A DNA stretch of 64,000 nt, taken from NCBI GenBank assembly GCA_021442155.1, contig CM038214.1, positions 52,546,514 through 52,610,513 of the forward strand. The letters are read 5' to 3'. The DNA comes from Cymbidium sinense. Lineage: Eukaryota; Streptophyta; Magnoliopsida; Asparagales; Orchidaceae. The stretch's first letter is position 1. Each line of letters opens with the position of its first letter. Made by a program: the position numbers and the translations under genes. Shown piece after piece: positions 24,740 through 36,500 of the stretch. The notes beneath the pieces were generated by a model. That model made no database searches. It was not told the origin of the DNA and saw nothing but the letters and a program-made list of their open reading frames with translations.

Positions 24740-25720
24740 CATTCACTTTTTCCTTTTTTGGATGTACTAATAAGGTGAGTTTTCCATTTTAATAATCCTT
24801 TTCTATCCAATCTTTGAAGATAAAATAATCTTCAATTGGGTGACTTATAAGCCTATGAAATGGACAATAATTAGGATCATCAACTTTGTCTACTCTGTAT
24901 GGCCGACATGGCTCTCACAATTATAATCCAAATTTTAAGGCATATTTAAAGATCGTAGCAATACATTCTCTTCTGAATGAGTACTACTTGGTCATCTTCT
25001 TTTGGAGGGTTGGCTCTTTTTTCTTATCATCTTTTAGCTTTGTTGTTGGTTGCGAGATTTCCACTCCTCTATTTCCCTTTTTGTCAACTATGAAAGTGAA
25101 TGTTATATTCACATCATTCTTCTTTGAATCATTCTACTTAGATTGCTTTATATTCCCAAAGGGATTATTATTATAGCTAGTATTAAGGCCTTTCTGCTTG
25201 GGGAGCCTTTCAAACTTAGCTACATGATCCAATAATTCTTGGAATGTATTAATCATAACCATGGCTAGATATGGAGTCATATGATCATCAATGTTCCCCA
25301 TGTGGAGTTCTACTACTTACTTTTTTGTGAGCTACAAATCACATTTCATGCTTAGATTTCTCCATCTTGTAATGTAGTTTTTAACACTTTCATCTTTCCT
25401 TCTCTTTTCCAAGGTGAGATTTGCTATTATTATCTTCTTGGTTACACCTACAAATCTCTTAACAAATAATATTTCCAATTCGATAAAGGTTTTTACTGAA
25501 TCATTGGTTAACTCAACATACCACTCAAAGGCTGTGTTGATAAGACTGCTAACAAATTATCGTAGTAGATAGTTGTCATTCCCTCTAGTATTTTCATAAG
25601 TGGTTTTAAATTAGGCCAAATGCGTGGATTTTTTGTGCTAAAAAATGTGTTAAATTTTGGTGCAATGTATTCTTTAGGATATTGTACTTGGTCATATTCA
25701 GTCGAGTAAGGTTGACCTTT
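24740..25720 (-). pseudogene. Tat/Ogre-like gag relic
   Basis: Minus-strand fragments in order: YITRWRNLSMKCDL (near 25350), VELHMGNIDDHMTPYLAMV, TFQELLDHVAKFERL (near 25230), and at the C-terminal end YCPFHRLISHPIEDYFIFK then DWIEKDY (24870-24780). The last resembles the Cys/His 'YC.YHR..GHP.EDC..FK' end of Tat/Ogre gag. Frameshifts and stops break it. The plus-strand ORFs at 24886-25176 and 25790-25987 are shadows of this region. Gag would have formed the capsid. Confidence 0.72.
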
Positions 25721-27210
25721 TCCAACTAGCTGCTCAACAGTTTCTAAAGAAATGACTACTTTAACTTTCTAACTAATGAGATCTTTTACTTGAGACTTGG
25801 TAATAACATTAGCTTCTTGATAATATTTAATGTAACTTCTCCTTGGGTTTCTTGCCTTTATGTTCAAGCTATTGGCAAGTTGGGTGTAACATTTTACATG
25901 TCCCCGGTTTTAGTTGTTTGGTTGCTTTTCGTTGGAGGAATCTATGGAGGTATTTGTTATATTGTAGTTATTATAAGATTAGGTTGAACAAATAGCTCTT
26001 TCTTAAGCCCAATCATTTCATCAAGATGGTTGTTGAGTTGGCTGATTTTTTGGTCTCTTCTTTGGAGTTAAGAACCCATTTATCATTGTAACCTTGTTAC
26101 AATATCAATTAGCTCTTCAATTACTTCAACTTTTACTTGAGCTTCACCTCCGGGTTCTTAATGATTTGGGTTTTCTTGATGTTATTTCTCATTTGGCTAC
26201 TCAAGTGCCACATTTCTATTTTGTAATTGTGTATCAACCACGCGAATAACTTTGACTTCCATACAATCAATATCTTCATTATTTTGGAAGTTTAAGATTT
26301 ATTATTCTTTATTAATTAGGAAATCCTCATCTTCTCAGAAGAGTTGATTATTTTTTTCATCATCTAATGGTTGAGTTTTTTCAAACTAACCTTTCTAGTT
26401 GATGATAAGTGATTCACTTTTTCATCATCTGGTTGAGTTTGCTTATATTGAGTCATCTTATCTTTGATGACTTGGGACTCTTTAGGTTCCCAAATTGATT
26501 TGGGAGCTTCAAGTGGTTGATCTCTTGGAATGCGACTTAGATGCCACATCTTAGTGTTCTTCAAATATATTCTATTACTTATTTTATGGTGGTTTTGGGG
26601 ACCTTCCAACAACTTGCAACTTAGTACTATCATACTGAAAGGCTCATTGTTGGTGTTCACCAAATGTTAAACTCCTTGGTCGTGAGTTATGCTCAAAGAA
26701 AGCATAATATTTTTCAAAATTCCTATCTCTCTTAGAGTAAGAATTTTTTGAATTGGTGACATGGCTCACCAACTCTTTAATTATTCTTCAAAAGTGTCTA
26801 TTTTTATAGCCTTCAAAACTTTATAGATTTTGGAGGAGATGATCTCCTCTTTTCATGGTTAGTTTTATGACATGGGATGTGTATGTTCATCCCAAGAAGA
26901 TTTCTTTATAGCTCCTTCAAAGCTATTCTTTTTGACCCATCAGAGTAGCTCAAAGTTGTTGTTAGTGGGTATGTTTGCTTCCACTAGTGGTTTGTACTAC
27001 TATTCAAGATGAGTGGGCAATCTACCAGATATGCAACCAACATTATACTTTCTTCGAGCTCTCCTAGACATTTTGGTGCTTGAGGAAGATGCTTCATGAT
27101 CATGCTTGCTTGAAATTAAAGTAATATTTTGTGGGATAGTAGGCTCCCCTAATGCATCGCTAAGTTGATTGATGATAATATATTTCAACTTGGGCTTAAC
27201 AACCATCTAA
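25721..27210 (-). pseudogene. N-terminal gag or upstream ORF relic of the Tat/Ogre-like element
   Basis: Two open pieces remain on the minus strand. 26663-26364 has LLEGPQNHHKISNRIYL and KESQVIKDKM near its start and middle and is highly charged. 27206-27000 has SSSSTKMSRRARRKYN. Their position upstream of gag on the same strand suggests the start of gag or the extra ORF known in Ogre elements. I cannot tell which; neither has a motif I recognise with confidence. Confidence 0.4.
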
Positions 27211-28050
27211 TCCTTAGTAGGCATCGTAGGTATTGCCTTTGATAGCCTATCAAAAATAAAACCCCTTTTTGAGATTAAAGATTTAGGCTTGGGCTCATTA
27301 AGAATGATCACATTCAACCTCCTTCCTTCATTGAATGCCTTTAGCATTCCAGTGCCCCATTGATAGGCCCAATTATAGGTCTAGTAAGTAGAAACCAGAT
27401 GACCTCATAAATAGTTCCGAACTAAAGAGAAGCTTTAACAGAACAAATGTTGATTACAACCTCATGGAATCTAACATCAAATTTTCCATGAAAGGTTTTA
27501 AACCTATTTGTAAATCTAAACTTTTAAAATAATATAATTTAATAGTTAAGTATATGATGACACCATATATTTAAATTTACCAACTTGGATGGAGAGAGAA
27601 GCAATCCCCATGGAGTTGACAAAAATCTAATTGCTCAGGAAAATCACCTTTTTTGAATACTCTTCCTCATTTTTATTGAGATGGATAAGAGTATATTTTT
27701 CATGAGGTAGATTGATATATATTAAACTAGATTTTCCAAAACATTATCTTGAGGTTTATTTAGAACTAGGTTCTACTTCATATGAATGCAAGCATTCATA
27801 GTTAATTACCCCTCTTATCGTAGTAAGAGGGAACTCTCAATTAAGGTTGAAAGTAAACATATCTCTAATATGAATCAGTTTCTAGTGGTGTGTAACACGG
27901 CATAAATGATTGTCTAAGAGAAATAAGATGGTAGTCCCAAACAAGATTCCATGGTCTCATCATCATAGGATTATATTGCTCCAGTCTACCAACATCAGAG
28001 GGCTATTAGTCATCATGTCTAGAGAGTTTGATTAGCAGCCATGGGTTGCC
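27211..28050. other. Unassigned AT-rich stretch between the Tat relic and element C copy 2
   Basis: No ORF over 60 codons and no motif I recognise. It could hold the 5' leader or LTR of the minus-strand Tat element: a reverse-strand primer-binding site (AGAGTCGCCA) was looked for and not seen. It could also be the left end of element C copy 2. Confidence 0.3.
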
Positions 28051-28099
28051 TCATTTCAAATATCTCAAGTAGACTAGAGTTTTAGTATAGGGGTTGTGG

Positions 28100-28990
28100 T
28101 GTTGGGATATTTGCATGGTGAGCAAGTTAATAGACTTTGGAATGCCATATGGATATAGATTATTCGCATGGTGAACATATAGATTTGACATACATTCCTT
28201 TGGAATTCCAATATGGATATAGATTTTTCACATGATGAATGTATAGATTGGCTTACATCATTTAAAAGGCCAGTATAGTATAAAGATTCACATGGTGAGC
28301 ATATAAATTATTTTTACATCCCTTAGAAGGCTAGTATAGTATAGAGATTTGCATGGTGAACATAAAAATTAAACTTACATCCCCTCGGAATGCGAGTATC
28401 TTTTAGAAGTTTGCATGACAAACTATATAGATTGGACTTACATCCCTTAAGAATAACATATGGATATATATTGTTCACATGGTGAACATATAAATTGGAC
28501 TAACATTTTTTTATAATGCCATATGGATATAGACTATTTGCATGATGAGCCTGTAGATTGGGTTTACATCCCTTTGGAAGATATATAGAGTGTTCACAAG
28601 GTGAACATATGGGTTGGACTTACATCCCTTTGGAATGCCAAATGGATATAGGTTGCTCACATGGTGAACAAGTAAATTGGGCTTATATCCCTTTAGAATA
28701 CCAGATTTATTGATTGTTTGCATGGCGAACATATGGGTTGGATTTACATCTTTTTGGAATGCCATTATTTATAGGGTAGTTCACATGGTGAACATCTGAC
28801 TGGGTTTACATCTATTGGAAAGCCAGAATTATAGTATAGAGGTTTCATGGTGAACATAAACATTAGGCTTACATCCTTTTAGAATGCCATATGAATATAG
28901 ATTATTTTCATGCTGAACGTATAGATTAGACTTATGTTCATTTGGAATGCCATTATTTATTAGATATTTGCATGGCTAATATTAATTCAA
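28100..28990 (+). repeat. 63-bp tandem repeat array, copy 2 (about 14 units)
   Basis: Marker word 'catggtgaac' or variants occurs near 28113, 28158, 28218, 28283, 28350, 28413, 28476, 28540, 28595, 28657, 28720, 28782, 28845, 28909 and 28970, giving a period of about 63 (most intervals 60-67). Because 63 is 21 codons, one minus-strand frame stays open over four units (28765-28511) and gives a 21-residue periodic peptide rich in G-x-PKG-x-K-P/S-N. The units differ by about 15-25%, so the array is old. Confidence 0.9.
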
Positions 28991-29670
28991 AGTTCTAAGT
29001 AGTAGTGCTTCAACAATGGGAACATAGGTCCTAGGCTCCATCATGTTAGCACCTTGGCCTTGAGTAATAAGCACTATAGCATTATAAGGAAAAAAAATTC
29101 ATGTCTCAAAAAACCAAGGGTTCAGGGCCTTGACGCTATAAGTATAGCATTGCAACACTTAAGATGGCATGAGATTGGAATAATTTGATCAGGTTGACTA
29201 GTTGGCTGACGCTTAGGCACTTATGATTTGGCATTGCGATGCAATTCAAAGGTCATTCATACAAGCTGACTGATAGACAAGCACTTTTAAATAGAAAGGA
29301 TAAACCTTTTTACCAGTGCTACAACACTGGGTTAGAGCACCATGGTGCTACATCAATGTCTGACCTTGCTTTCTACACAATGCTAGTTTTGAAATAAATT
29401 ATCATAAATGTCATAAATATGTCTTTTTGACTAGCATGGTGGCTATTTTGGTACTTTGACCAGCACATTGGTGCTATATGCTTAGCGTCATAGAGCTAGT
29501 TCCTATTTCAAAATCGAGTGGCAAGTGCCACAACATTGATATGTAGCACCGCAGTGCTAGGGCTATTCTATAAATATGGTAGGTTGCTCAATTTTCATTC
29601 TGAATCTTTGTTTCATACTAGAGTTTCATACCCTTTCATCTCTTAGCTTTTATTTCACTTTAAGAAAGCC

Positions 29671-30768
29671 AACATGCTGGTGAAATACATCACACTAATA
29701 GGTTCGTTAGTGCATAGGTGGAGGAACAATACCACCACACTCTCCTACAAAAATATCTCATCCTCAGAGAGGAGCTTCTATAATCTATGTGGGAGCTTGA
29801 AGAGGATTATCAATGAACTAGGTTGGGAGAAATTGGCTTATAATAACAACTCTTGCGTCATTCCTGTGGTGTGAGAATTCCTTGCCAATGCAAAGGAGCA
29901 CCAGAATAAAAGAGTTTTCATCTGGGGAGAACTTATAAGTTTTGATAATAGTACTATAAATGCATATTATAATTTACAAGATGTAGTGTATGATTAGTAT
30001 CTCTACTATTATAATAATCATCATAATTATGATGAATCTTTAATTTCCTCACCATTAGAAATTTTAATGTTCAATGAAAAAAGGAAGGAGGATAAGATTA
30101 CTATTTTCTACCATCGGCCAAACTGTTGATGCCAAAGCTTGGCACTATTTCTTTTCTTCCAAGTTGATGCCCACTAGCAATATTGAATTTCTTAATTCAT
30201 AAGGGCTTTACTATTAATGTAGGGAGGATCATTTATAATTCTATTAGTAATATGGTTAGAGATAGTACTATTGTAGGGTATGGTCAATCTTATTTTATTT
30301 ATTCTTTGTGTATTGTGCAAGTGTGCAAGAGGAGTTTGATGAAGAAGTCTTAATACAAAGGGCTCCCTTGATTAAAAGAACAATTGAAGGATTTTACTCT
30401 AGGCCTGAGGTGGGAGAAAGCGCACGTGCTTTTTAGTTTAGGCCCAAATCTCCCAATACTTTAAACGAGCAACTCTGAGAAATTGGAGGACAAGTCTCAG
30501 ATTTAAGAAAAAAGTGTTTGTGAAACCAATCGACAACAGCAAGTATTGGGGAGAAAATTTGCCACCATATGGCTTAACAGCAGTAGTAGTTTTCACACAT
30601 AGCTGAGTTTAACTCATCACTTGTTTAGATATTTGAAAATTATGGCTTTCATGCGGGGCAAGTTCAAGATTCTTTTCCACAACACCTCATCATCACCCTT
30701 ATGTGAGCACCATGCTAGAGTCAGAAGAAGAAGAAGAGGAGGAAGATGATAGTGAATATGGTTATTAG
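29671..30768 (+). pseudogene. Putative plant transposon protein (PF20167-like) relic, copy 2
   Basis: Longer than copy 1. An open frame at 29674-29874 covers the N-terminal part (SSSERSFYNLCGSLKRI). Frameshifted pieces follow: EFLANAKEHQNKRVFIWGE and ISFDNSTINAYYNL near 29875-29960, which fit the family's 'V-x-EFYAN...V-x-V-RG...I-x-FS...IN' block. The W-x-F and VTR blocks are partly deleted near 30150-30200. The coiled-coil part is at 30480-30600, and the C-terminus is an acidic tail SEEEEEEEDDSEYGY ending in TAG at 30768. Family membership is from memory of the pattern; the function of the family is unknown. It may be a gag-like gene of an LTR element. Confidence 0.6.
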
Positions 30769-30836
30769 TTTTTCCCTTCTATTTTTTTTATTATTTGTAT
30801 TTTTCTTCTTCTCTTTTATTTAGTATAAAAACTCTT

Positions 30837-30844
30837 TATAATAT

Positions 30845-30927
<83 letters not shown>
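30837..30927. repeat. (TA)n microsatellite, about 90 bp
   Basis: Nearly pure TA run with a single phase slip at about 30855. It lies in the AT-rich 3' flank of the transposon-protein relic. The corresponding part of element C copy 1 (3590-3660) has no such run, so it expanded after the copies separated. Confidence 0.97.
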
Positions 30928-30931
<4 letters not shown>

Positions 30932-30999
30932 TGTTTGTCTTTATGGAATGACCTAGGATCTAAAAGCTAAATGATTAAATTTTTAGTTGAAAATAAATT

Positions 31000-31800
31000 A
31001 TTTGAGAGCACATCGCCATGGTGCTGCAAAATTAGTGCCTTGGCATCGTCAAGCTAAAAGATATAAGTTCAAAACCTAAGAACTTTACATCTCGACACTA
31101 TGTTGATAGTGTTGTAGTGGTATAAATATTACTCGAGCTTAATGTTAAAGGGATCAGTGCCTCAACACTATAATATGAGCACCTCGACGCTATCAATTTG
31201 GCAGTGCCCCAACACTAAGATATAAGCGCCATGGTGCTGTCAGATGAGTGCATAAGTTCAATTTTCTAAGGACTTAGTGCCTTGATATTGGAACATAAGT
31301 GCCTTGGCACTGTTGGATGCATGCCTAAGGTTCAGGATACCTAAGAGCATAGTGGCTTAGCATTAGACCCTTAGTGCGTTGGAGCCATTTTATTTATGCA
31401 TAAAATTAAGTAACGTTTTAGGAAAATTTGAAATTTTGGCAGCATAATGCCTTAGCAATAGTAGGTTTAATAATTTTTAGTGCAAAGCACTCTTCTCCCA
31501 TATCCCTAACTCAAGATCAATGGAGAGAGGATTTTACCTCACACCAGAATCATGTTTTATAGTGGAATGTATTTCAAGATGTAGCACCTCTGATAAGAAA
31601 ATAACATTATGGTGGTATTCTAAAGGAGTGCAACACAAGAGGGAGCACGCAACATTATAAGTATTAAATTAACTTAAGATCTTAGCATCGTAACATTACA
31701 TTTTTGACATCAGCGCTATGAAGCAGGAACATCAAGACTTCAATCTTGAGAGCTTAGCACTTGGTGCTAGAATCTGGGGCCTCGATGCCAGAATGTGAAC
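31000..31800 (+). repeat. Palindrome-rich block of element C, copy 2
   Basis: Same GCACC/GGTGC word structure as 3720-4560, for example GCGCCATGGTGCTG near 31227 and GTGCCTTGGCACTG near 31298. An upstream block at 29100-29560 includes AGCACCGCAGTGCT at 29545-29558, with perfect AGCAC/GTGCT arms. The block order relative to the protein relic is the same as in copy 1. Confidence 0.75.
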
Positions 31801-32375
31801 TCTATTTTTGAACCAAATTCTAAGACAATTTAAAATATTTTATAAAACTTTGGTGGCATAACACTTTAGCAATGCTAGATTTTATAATGTCTTAGTGCAA
31901 GATGCACTCTTCTCTCTTGTTAGGGATTCAAGATCGATGAAGGGAGGATTTTCATTTCTCACTGGAACCATGTTTAAAAGTGGAAGTCTTCCAACCTTAA
32001 ATTCTTGAGATTCTTGCACCTAAAATGCTTTTTAACAAAATTGAATTTTTATCCCTTACTCCGAATCTATGATCAACGGAGGTAAAATTTTCATTTCTCA
32101 TCAAATCCAAGATCAATAAATTTAATCTAATGTGTTCAACTCTATTAAATTTTTCTAATGATAGAAATAAAAAATGTTATAGGATTTGGGCAAGTGAAAA
32201 TAAAATGGAAACAAAATTAGATTTTTATATAATAAATAATTTAATAGAACCTATAAGAATAATGATGATGGAAGAGTATAAAGATATTCAATTCCTTATA
32301 GTTACACCCAATCAATTTTGAAAAAAAAATTAAACCAATAAAAATATATATAGATTAAAAAATATTAAACTATCT

Positions 32376-33568
32376 AGAATAGAAGCTTGACAACTAAAGT
32401 TAAATCCATTATAAAGTCATTTTAAATATGCTTACCAAGAGAAAAAAAATCAATAATATCAATAATCATCTCAATAGATTTAGAAGAAATCAAGAAGATA
32501 AATTAATTGAAATTTTAAAAGGACATGTAAAATTATTTTGATGGATAATAGTAGATATTAAAAGAATTAGTCCTTCAATATGTATGCATATAAATTTAAT
32601 GGAAGAAAATAGTAAACCATTCATAGAAAGCCAAATGAGACTGAATTCTATCATAAAATAAGTAGTAAAGAAAGGAAATCTTAAAGTAGTTGGATGCAAG
32701 AATTATATATCCTATGTCTTATAGTACATGGGTAAGTCCAATCTATTGTGTGCCTAAGAAAAGAGAATGACTATTATTACTGTTGCAACTGATGAAATCA
32801 TTCTTACTAGAACAATTAAAGGATGGATGATTTATATTGATTATAGGAAGTTAAACAAAGCCACTAGTGAAGATCATTTTTCTTTACCTTTCATTTATTA
32901 AATTTTAGATAAGTTAGTAAGTCATTTGTATTATTTCTTTTTAGATGAGTATTTTGGATATAACCAAATTGTCATATCACTTGAGAATCAAGACAAAACA
33001 ATATTCACTTGTCCTCATGGTACCTTTGCTTTTTGAAGAATGCCCTTTGATTTATATAATGCACCTGCTACTTTTTAATGTTGTATGATGTCTATATTTT
33101 ATGATTTAATTGAAAATTGCATTGAAGTATTTATGGATGATTTTTCCATTTTATTTAACATTTAAACATTTCTTAGAAAAATTATAAATCATTCTTAGAA
33201 GAGGTGAAGAAAACAAAAGTACTTAATTTAGAAAAATGTCATGTTATGATTAGAGAAGAAATAGTACTAGGTCATAAAATTTCAAAAAAAGGAATAAAAG
33301 TAGATAGGAAAATTACAAATAATAGAAAAACTTTCACCACCAACTAATGTTTAAAGAGTTAGTAATTTTGTAGGACATGCTAGATTTTATATGAGATTTA
33401 TCAAATACTTTTCAAAATTTTAAAACCAATGTGCAACTTATTAGAGAAAGATATTCCCTTCATTTTTATAGAAGAAAGTTAAGAAGCATTTGAACTATTA
33501 AAATTTAAATCAAGTTCATCAAGGATTATTATAACACCAAATTGGAACCTTCCTTTTGAGTTGATGTG
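32376..33568 (+). pseudogene. Athila-like reverse transcriptase relic, first part of split pol
   Basis: Plus-strand blocks in order: an entry block near 32480-32650 (DKLIEILKGHVK, then DIKRISPSICMH and SQMRLN), GWMIYIDYRKLNKA at 32821-32862, FLDEYFGYNQIVIS near 32940, TIFTCPHGTFAF, RMPF, NAPATF, and EVFMDDFS at 33124-33147 holding the catalytic M-DD. It continues through LGHKIS-like and FHHQ-like pieces to PNWNLPFELM at the insertion point. The 'TRT..GW...IDYRKLN' version is the one I recall for the Athila lineage of Ty3/gypsy. Stops are frequent, several at codons that are CGA or CAA in relatives. The minus-strand ORFs at 32490-32699 and 33479-33676 are shadows. The rest of pol resumes at 38324. 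Confidence 0.85.
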
Positions 33569-36500
33569 TGTGGTGTTTATATTTGGAGTCATAAGGGACA
33601 CCGTAGATCTTAGCAAAATTAAAATGATCAAGTATGACATCAAGGAATAATGTATTACTTTGAAAGGTAAAATCATTACCCTATAATGGACTCAATCATC
33701 TGATAAGGACTTCTAAAGTAGATAGGTCTACGTATACCAGAGATCTTTCCCCTAGTTTACAATGATGAAGTTAAAGAAAGGTTTATTTTAAATCAAGTTC
33801 TTAAGTTTTCTATAGAGGCAAGCCCTCATAATTAATTACATCTTAGGAAATGGAGATTTCTTAAGAATACTATCGATTAAAATAGTCAAATAATGTCTCA
33901 AAAGATTTCAAAGTTTTGATATCAAAAGATTGATGGTTATTCAAAAATTAAATAAGAAAGTTTAAATTGGGAGAGTTATTAATAGATTCTAAAGAAGGAT
34001 AAGTAGGAAGCACTCATGATACCACGAAGCCTAGTGGGCACTTCAGTCTGTCCAATAATGAGGCTTTATATTTTTGAAGGAGAGAATTATATTTATTTGA
34101 TTTAATATTTTATTAAAGTCTAGGACTTAAATTTCATTTACATAATATTGCAAAAATGCTTAAGTGGTGAAGACTTAAACTCATAGAAAATGAGAAAAAG
34201 TAGCCTCTGAACCAACATCTATGGTGCTTTCATGATAGGATTAAAATTTATGTTTTTAACTCACAATTTTATTTAAGGCTTTGTTTATGAAATTTCATGC
34301 CTATGATGAGATGCAATTAGAAAATGTCAAGGGCCAAATCAATATGAGAAGGCACACTTCTGTAGGAAGGGTGGTCATCCTTACTAGTTAGATTGAGTAA
34401 AGTGCCCAATTTAAGAATTACTAACAATATGCTCACATGGTTCACAAAGTCTAATTATTTCTATTTTCTTTAGTTGTTTATTTATATGGCTTTAATTATG
34501 GTGAAGTTATAAATATTTATTTTGTGATTGAGTTATTTATTTTAATAGGATAGAAAATATAATTTTTCATAGCCTAACATTTCTTGGATTTTCATGACAA
34601 AAGATAGCAATCATAAAAAGAAATCTATAAAAAGTATGAAGTTCTATTGTGCACCAAAAAATAAATTAATAAAATAGGCCAATGTGGCCAGGTACCACTG
34701 TATCCCTTAGAAGGAAATAGAAATGGGTTACTAAGCTTTGTACTTATACAACTTGGCCTATAACTATAGTCATGATCGATGGTGATCTTCATCCAAGATC
34801 GTCACATTCTTCAGGGACCTCCTTAGGCATTATAAGGGACCACAAATAGGTTAAGTCAGCCTCTTGTTATTCTTAGAACTCATAGATCCTAATGTAGTTC
34901 AAGATTTAAATTAGATTTAAAAATTCTAAAAAAAAGTTTCTAAACCTAACAAAATAGATGTTAGTAAAGACATTCAGCATGCTACAATTTATGTTTTCAA
35001 ACATACGAGCATAGCACCAATGATTACCAAGCCCACCTATCTTATTCAACTATGCTTAGAGACTTAAGTAGTACCTACAAGTAAATAGTATTTATTTTAT
35101 ATTTATTATAATAGTCTCTTTTCTCCATAGAAAATAATATTAAACTAAAAAGAATGCCCTAATGTCCAAACTAACGAGAAAATAATTTCGAACCATCCAG
35201 TCTAAAAATTATTGCATAAAATAAGAAAACACTATTTCACATCATATCATCACAAATAACCAGTCTAATCTAAGTCTAGAGTTAGTGACCTAACAACCTA
35301 GTGTATGAAAGCTAGAGCTTGTGTGGCATGACTAATAGGCCTTTTAGATTTTTTTGATTTCAAATTTAATTAATTTACCATTGGATGTTTTCAATTTAAG
35401 TAATTTCATTAATTTTATAATTCATTTCATTTTAAAATTTATATTTATATTAAACTTAAATTTAGGTTTTGATAAATAAAAAATAAAATAGATTCTATTT
35501 TATGCATAACCCATTCTATTCAACATCCTAATCCTAGTATGGTACAATTTTCATCCTGAGATGATGATCCATTATGAGGGTCAAACTAAAAACCTAAGTA
35601 TCTTAATTAATCCATTTTTTAAAATTCATTTGAATGAATTTGTTGAATTGGGTTTAATTTGATTCATTTTTATTTGATTTAGTAAAGATTTGAAAGATTA
35701 AGTTCATCGAGTTTATTTAGTTTCATGTATCTTGATTATTTATTTAGATTTATTAAGTTTTAGTGTTTAATTCTTTTCTTTAAATTTTATTTTATAGATT
35801 TTACTAAATTTTATATGGTTTATGTTGATTATTTTATCCCAATTATTGTTTGATTTAATTAAATTAATCCTTTATCTTAGATTAATTAATTTATTTCATT
35901 ATATTTTTAAAATTATTTTTAATTAATTTTCTTTTTTTATTTTATGATGGTTGCTTTATTTTATTAACATTTAAGATGGATAATTATTGAATATAATCAT
36001 ATTATTTGGATTTTATATTCAACTTTATATTTATCTAATTTGACTAAGATAAAATGATTATTTAATTTCACATATTTTAATTTAGTTCATTTAATTTTTA
36101 GTTTGACTAATCTCATTTACTTATTTAAAATTTAACTTACATTTACTTAATGATAATGTTTGTTAATATTAAGTGTTTAAATTGATTAGTTTATTCAATT
36201 TTAAATCAAAGTTCAAAGAATAAGTTTAATTTAAACTTTATTTAAAGATCTTTATTTTATTATTCAAATAGTTTATATTATTTGAATTTCATGATCTTAG
36301 GTCTTTATTAATTCTTCTCAATAAGCTTAATCCATGTAGCTATTTTTTATATTTTCTTGGTTTAATATCATATTTTCAATGACTTTTTGAAAATTTCGGT
36401 ATTTTGTATTTATTTAATTCAAAAATCTTAATCTTCCACTTAACTCACTAACTAGGCACCACTCTCTATAAATGACAATCCATGCATGATCCTATGTAAT

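Larger units (their letters stand above)
21926..27210 (-). mobile_element. Tat/Ogre-like Ty3/gypsy relic: gag, protease, start of RT
   Basis: Read from 27210 down to 21926, the minus strand carries N-terminal gag-like sequence, gag, aspartic protease and the start of RT in the usual gypsy order. The lineage is inferred from the protease (GFNE..GQ.TLGSI pattern) and the gag end (CPFHRLISHPIEDYFIFKDW), both typical of Tat/Ogre-type elements as I remember them. The RT stops at 21926 where LTR-A copy 3 inserted. No LTR or primer-binding site was found at the 27210 side. Confidence 0.75.
28050..32120 (+). mobile_element. Element C, copy 2
   Basis: About 4.07 kb collinear with 1652-~5420. It keeps more of the protein relic and a longer 63-bp array, and it has a (TA)n expansion absent from copy 1. 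The right edge is placed where similarity to copy 1 stops and Athila-like sequence begins (about 32120), consistent with element C having inserted upstream of, or been joined to, that element. No LTR termini or RT are visible, so its class stays open. Confidence 0.65.

Noticed and set aside
28511..28765. 84-codon minus-strand ORF with a 21-residue repeat as a possible protein
   Set aside because: Explained by the 63-bp tandem array; the frame is lost outside four units and no start or signal is conserved. Kept only as a note on the array.
28100..28990. CRISPR-like array of regularly spaced repeats
   Set aside because: There are no unique spacers between repeats: the whole 63-bp unit repeats, as in a tandem satellite, and the context is plant retroelements.
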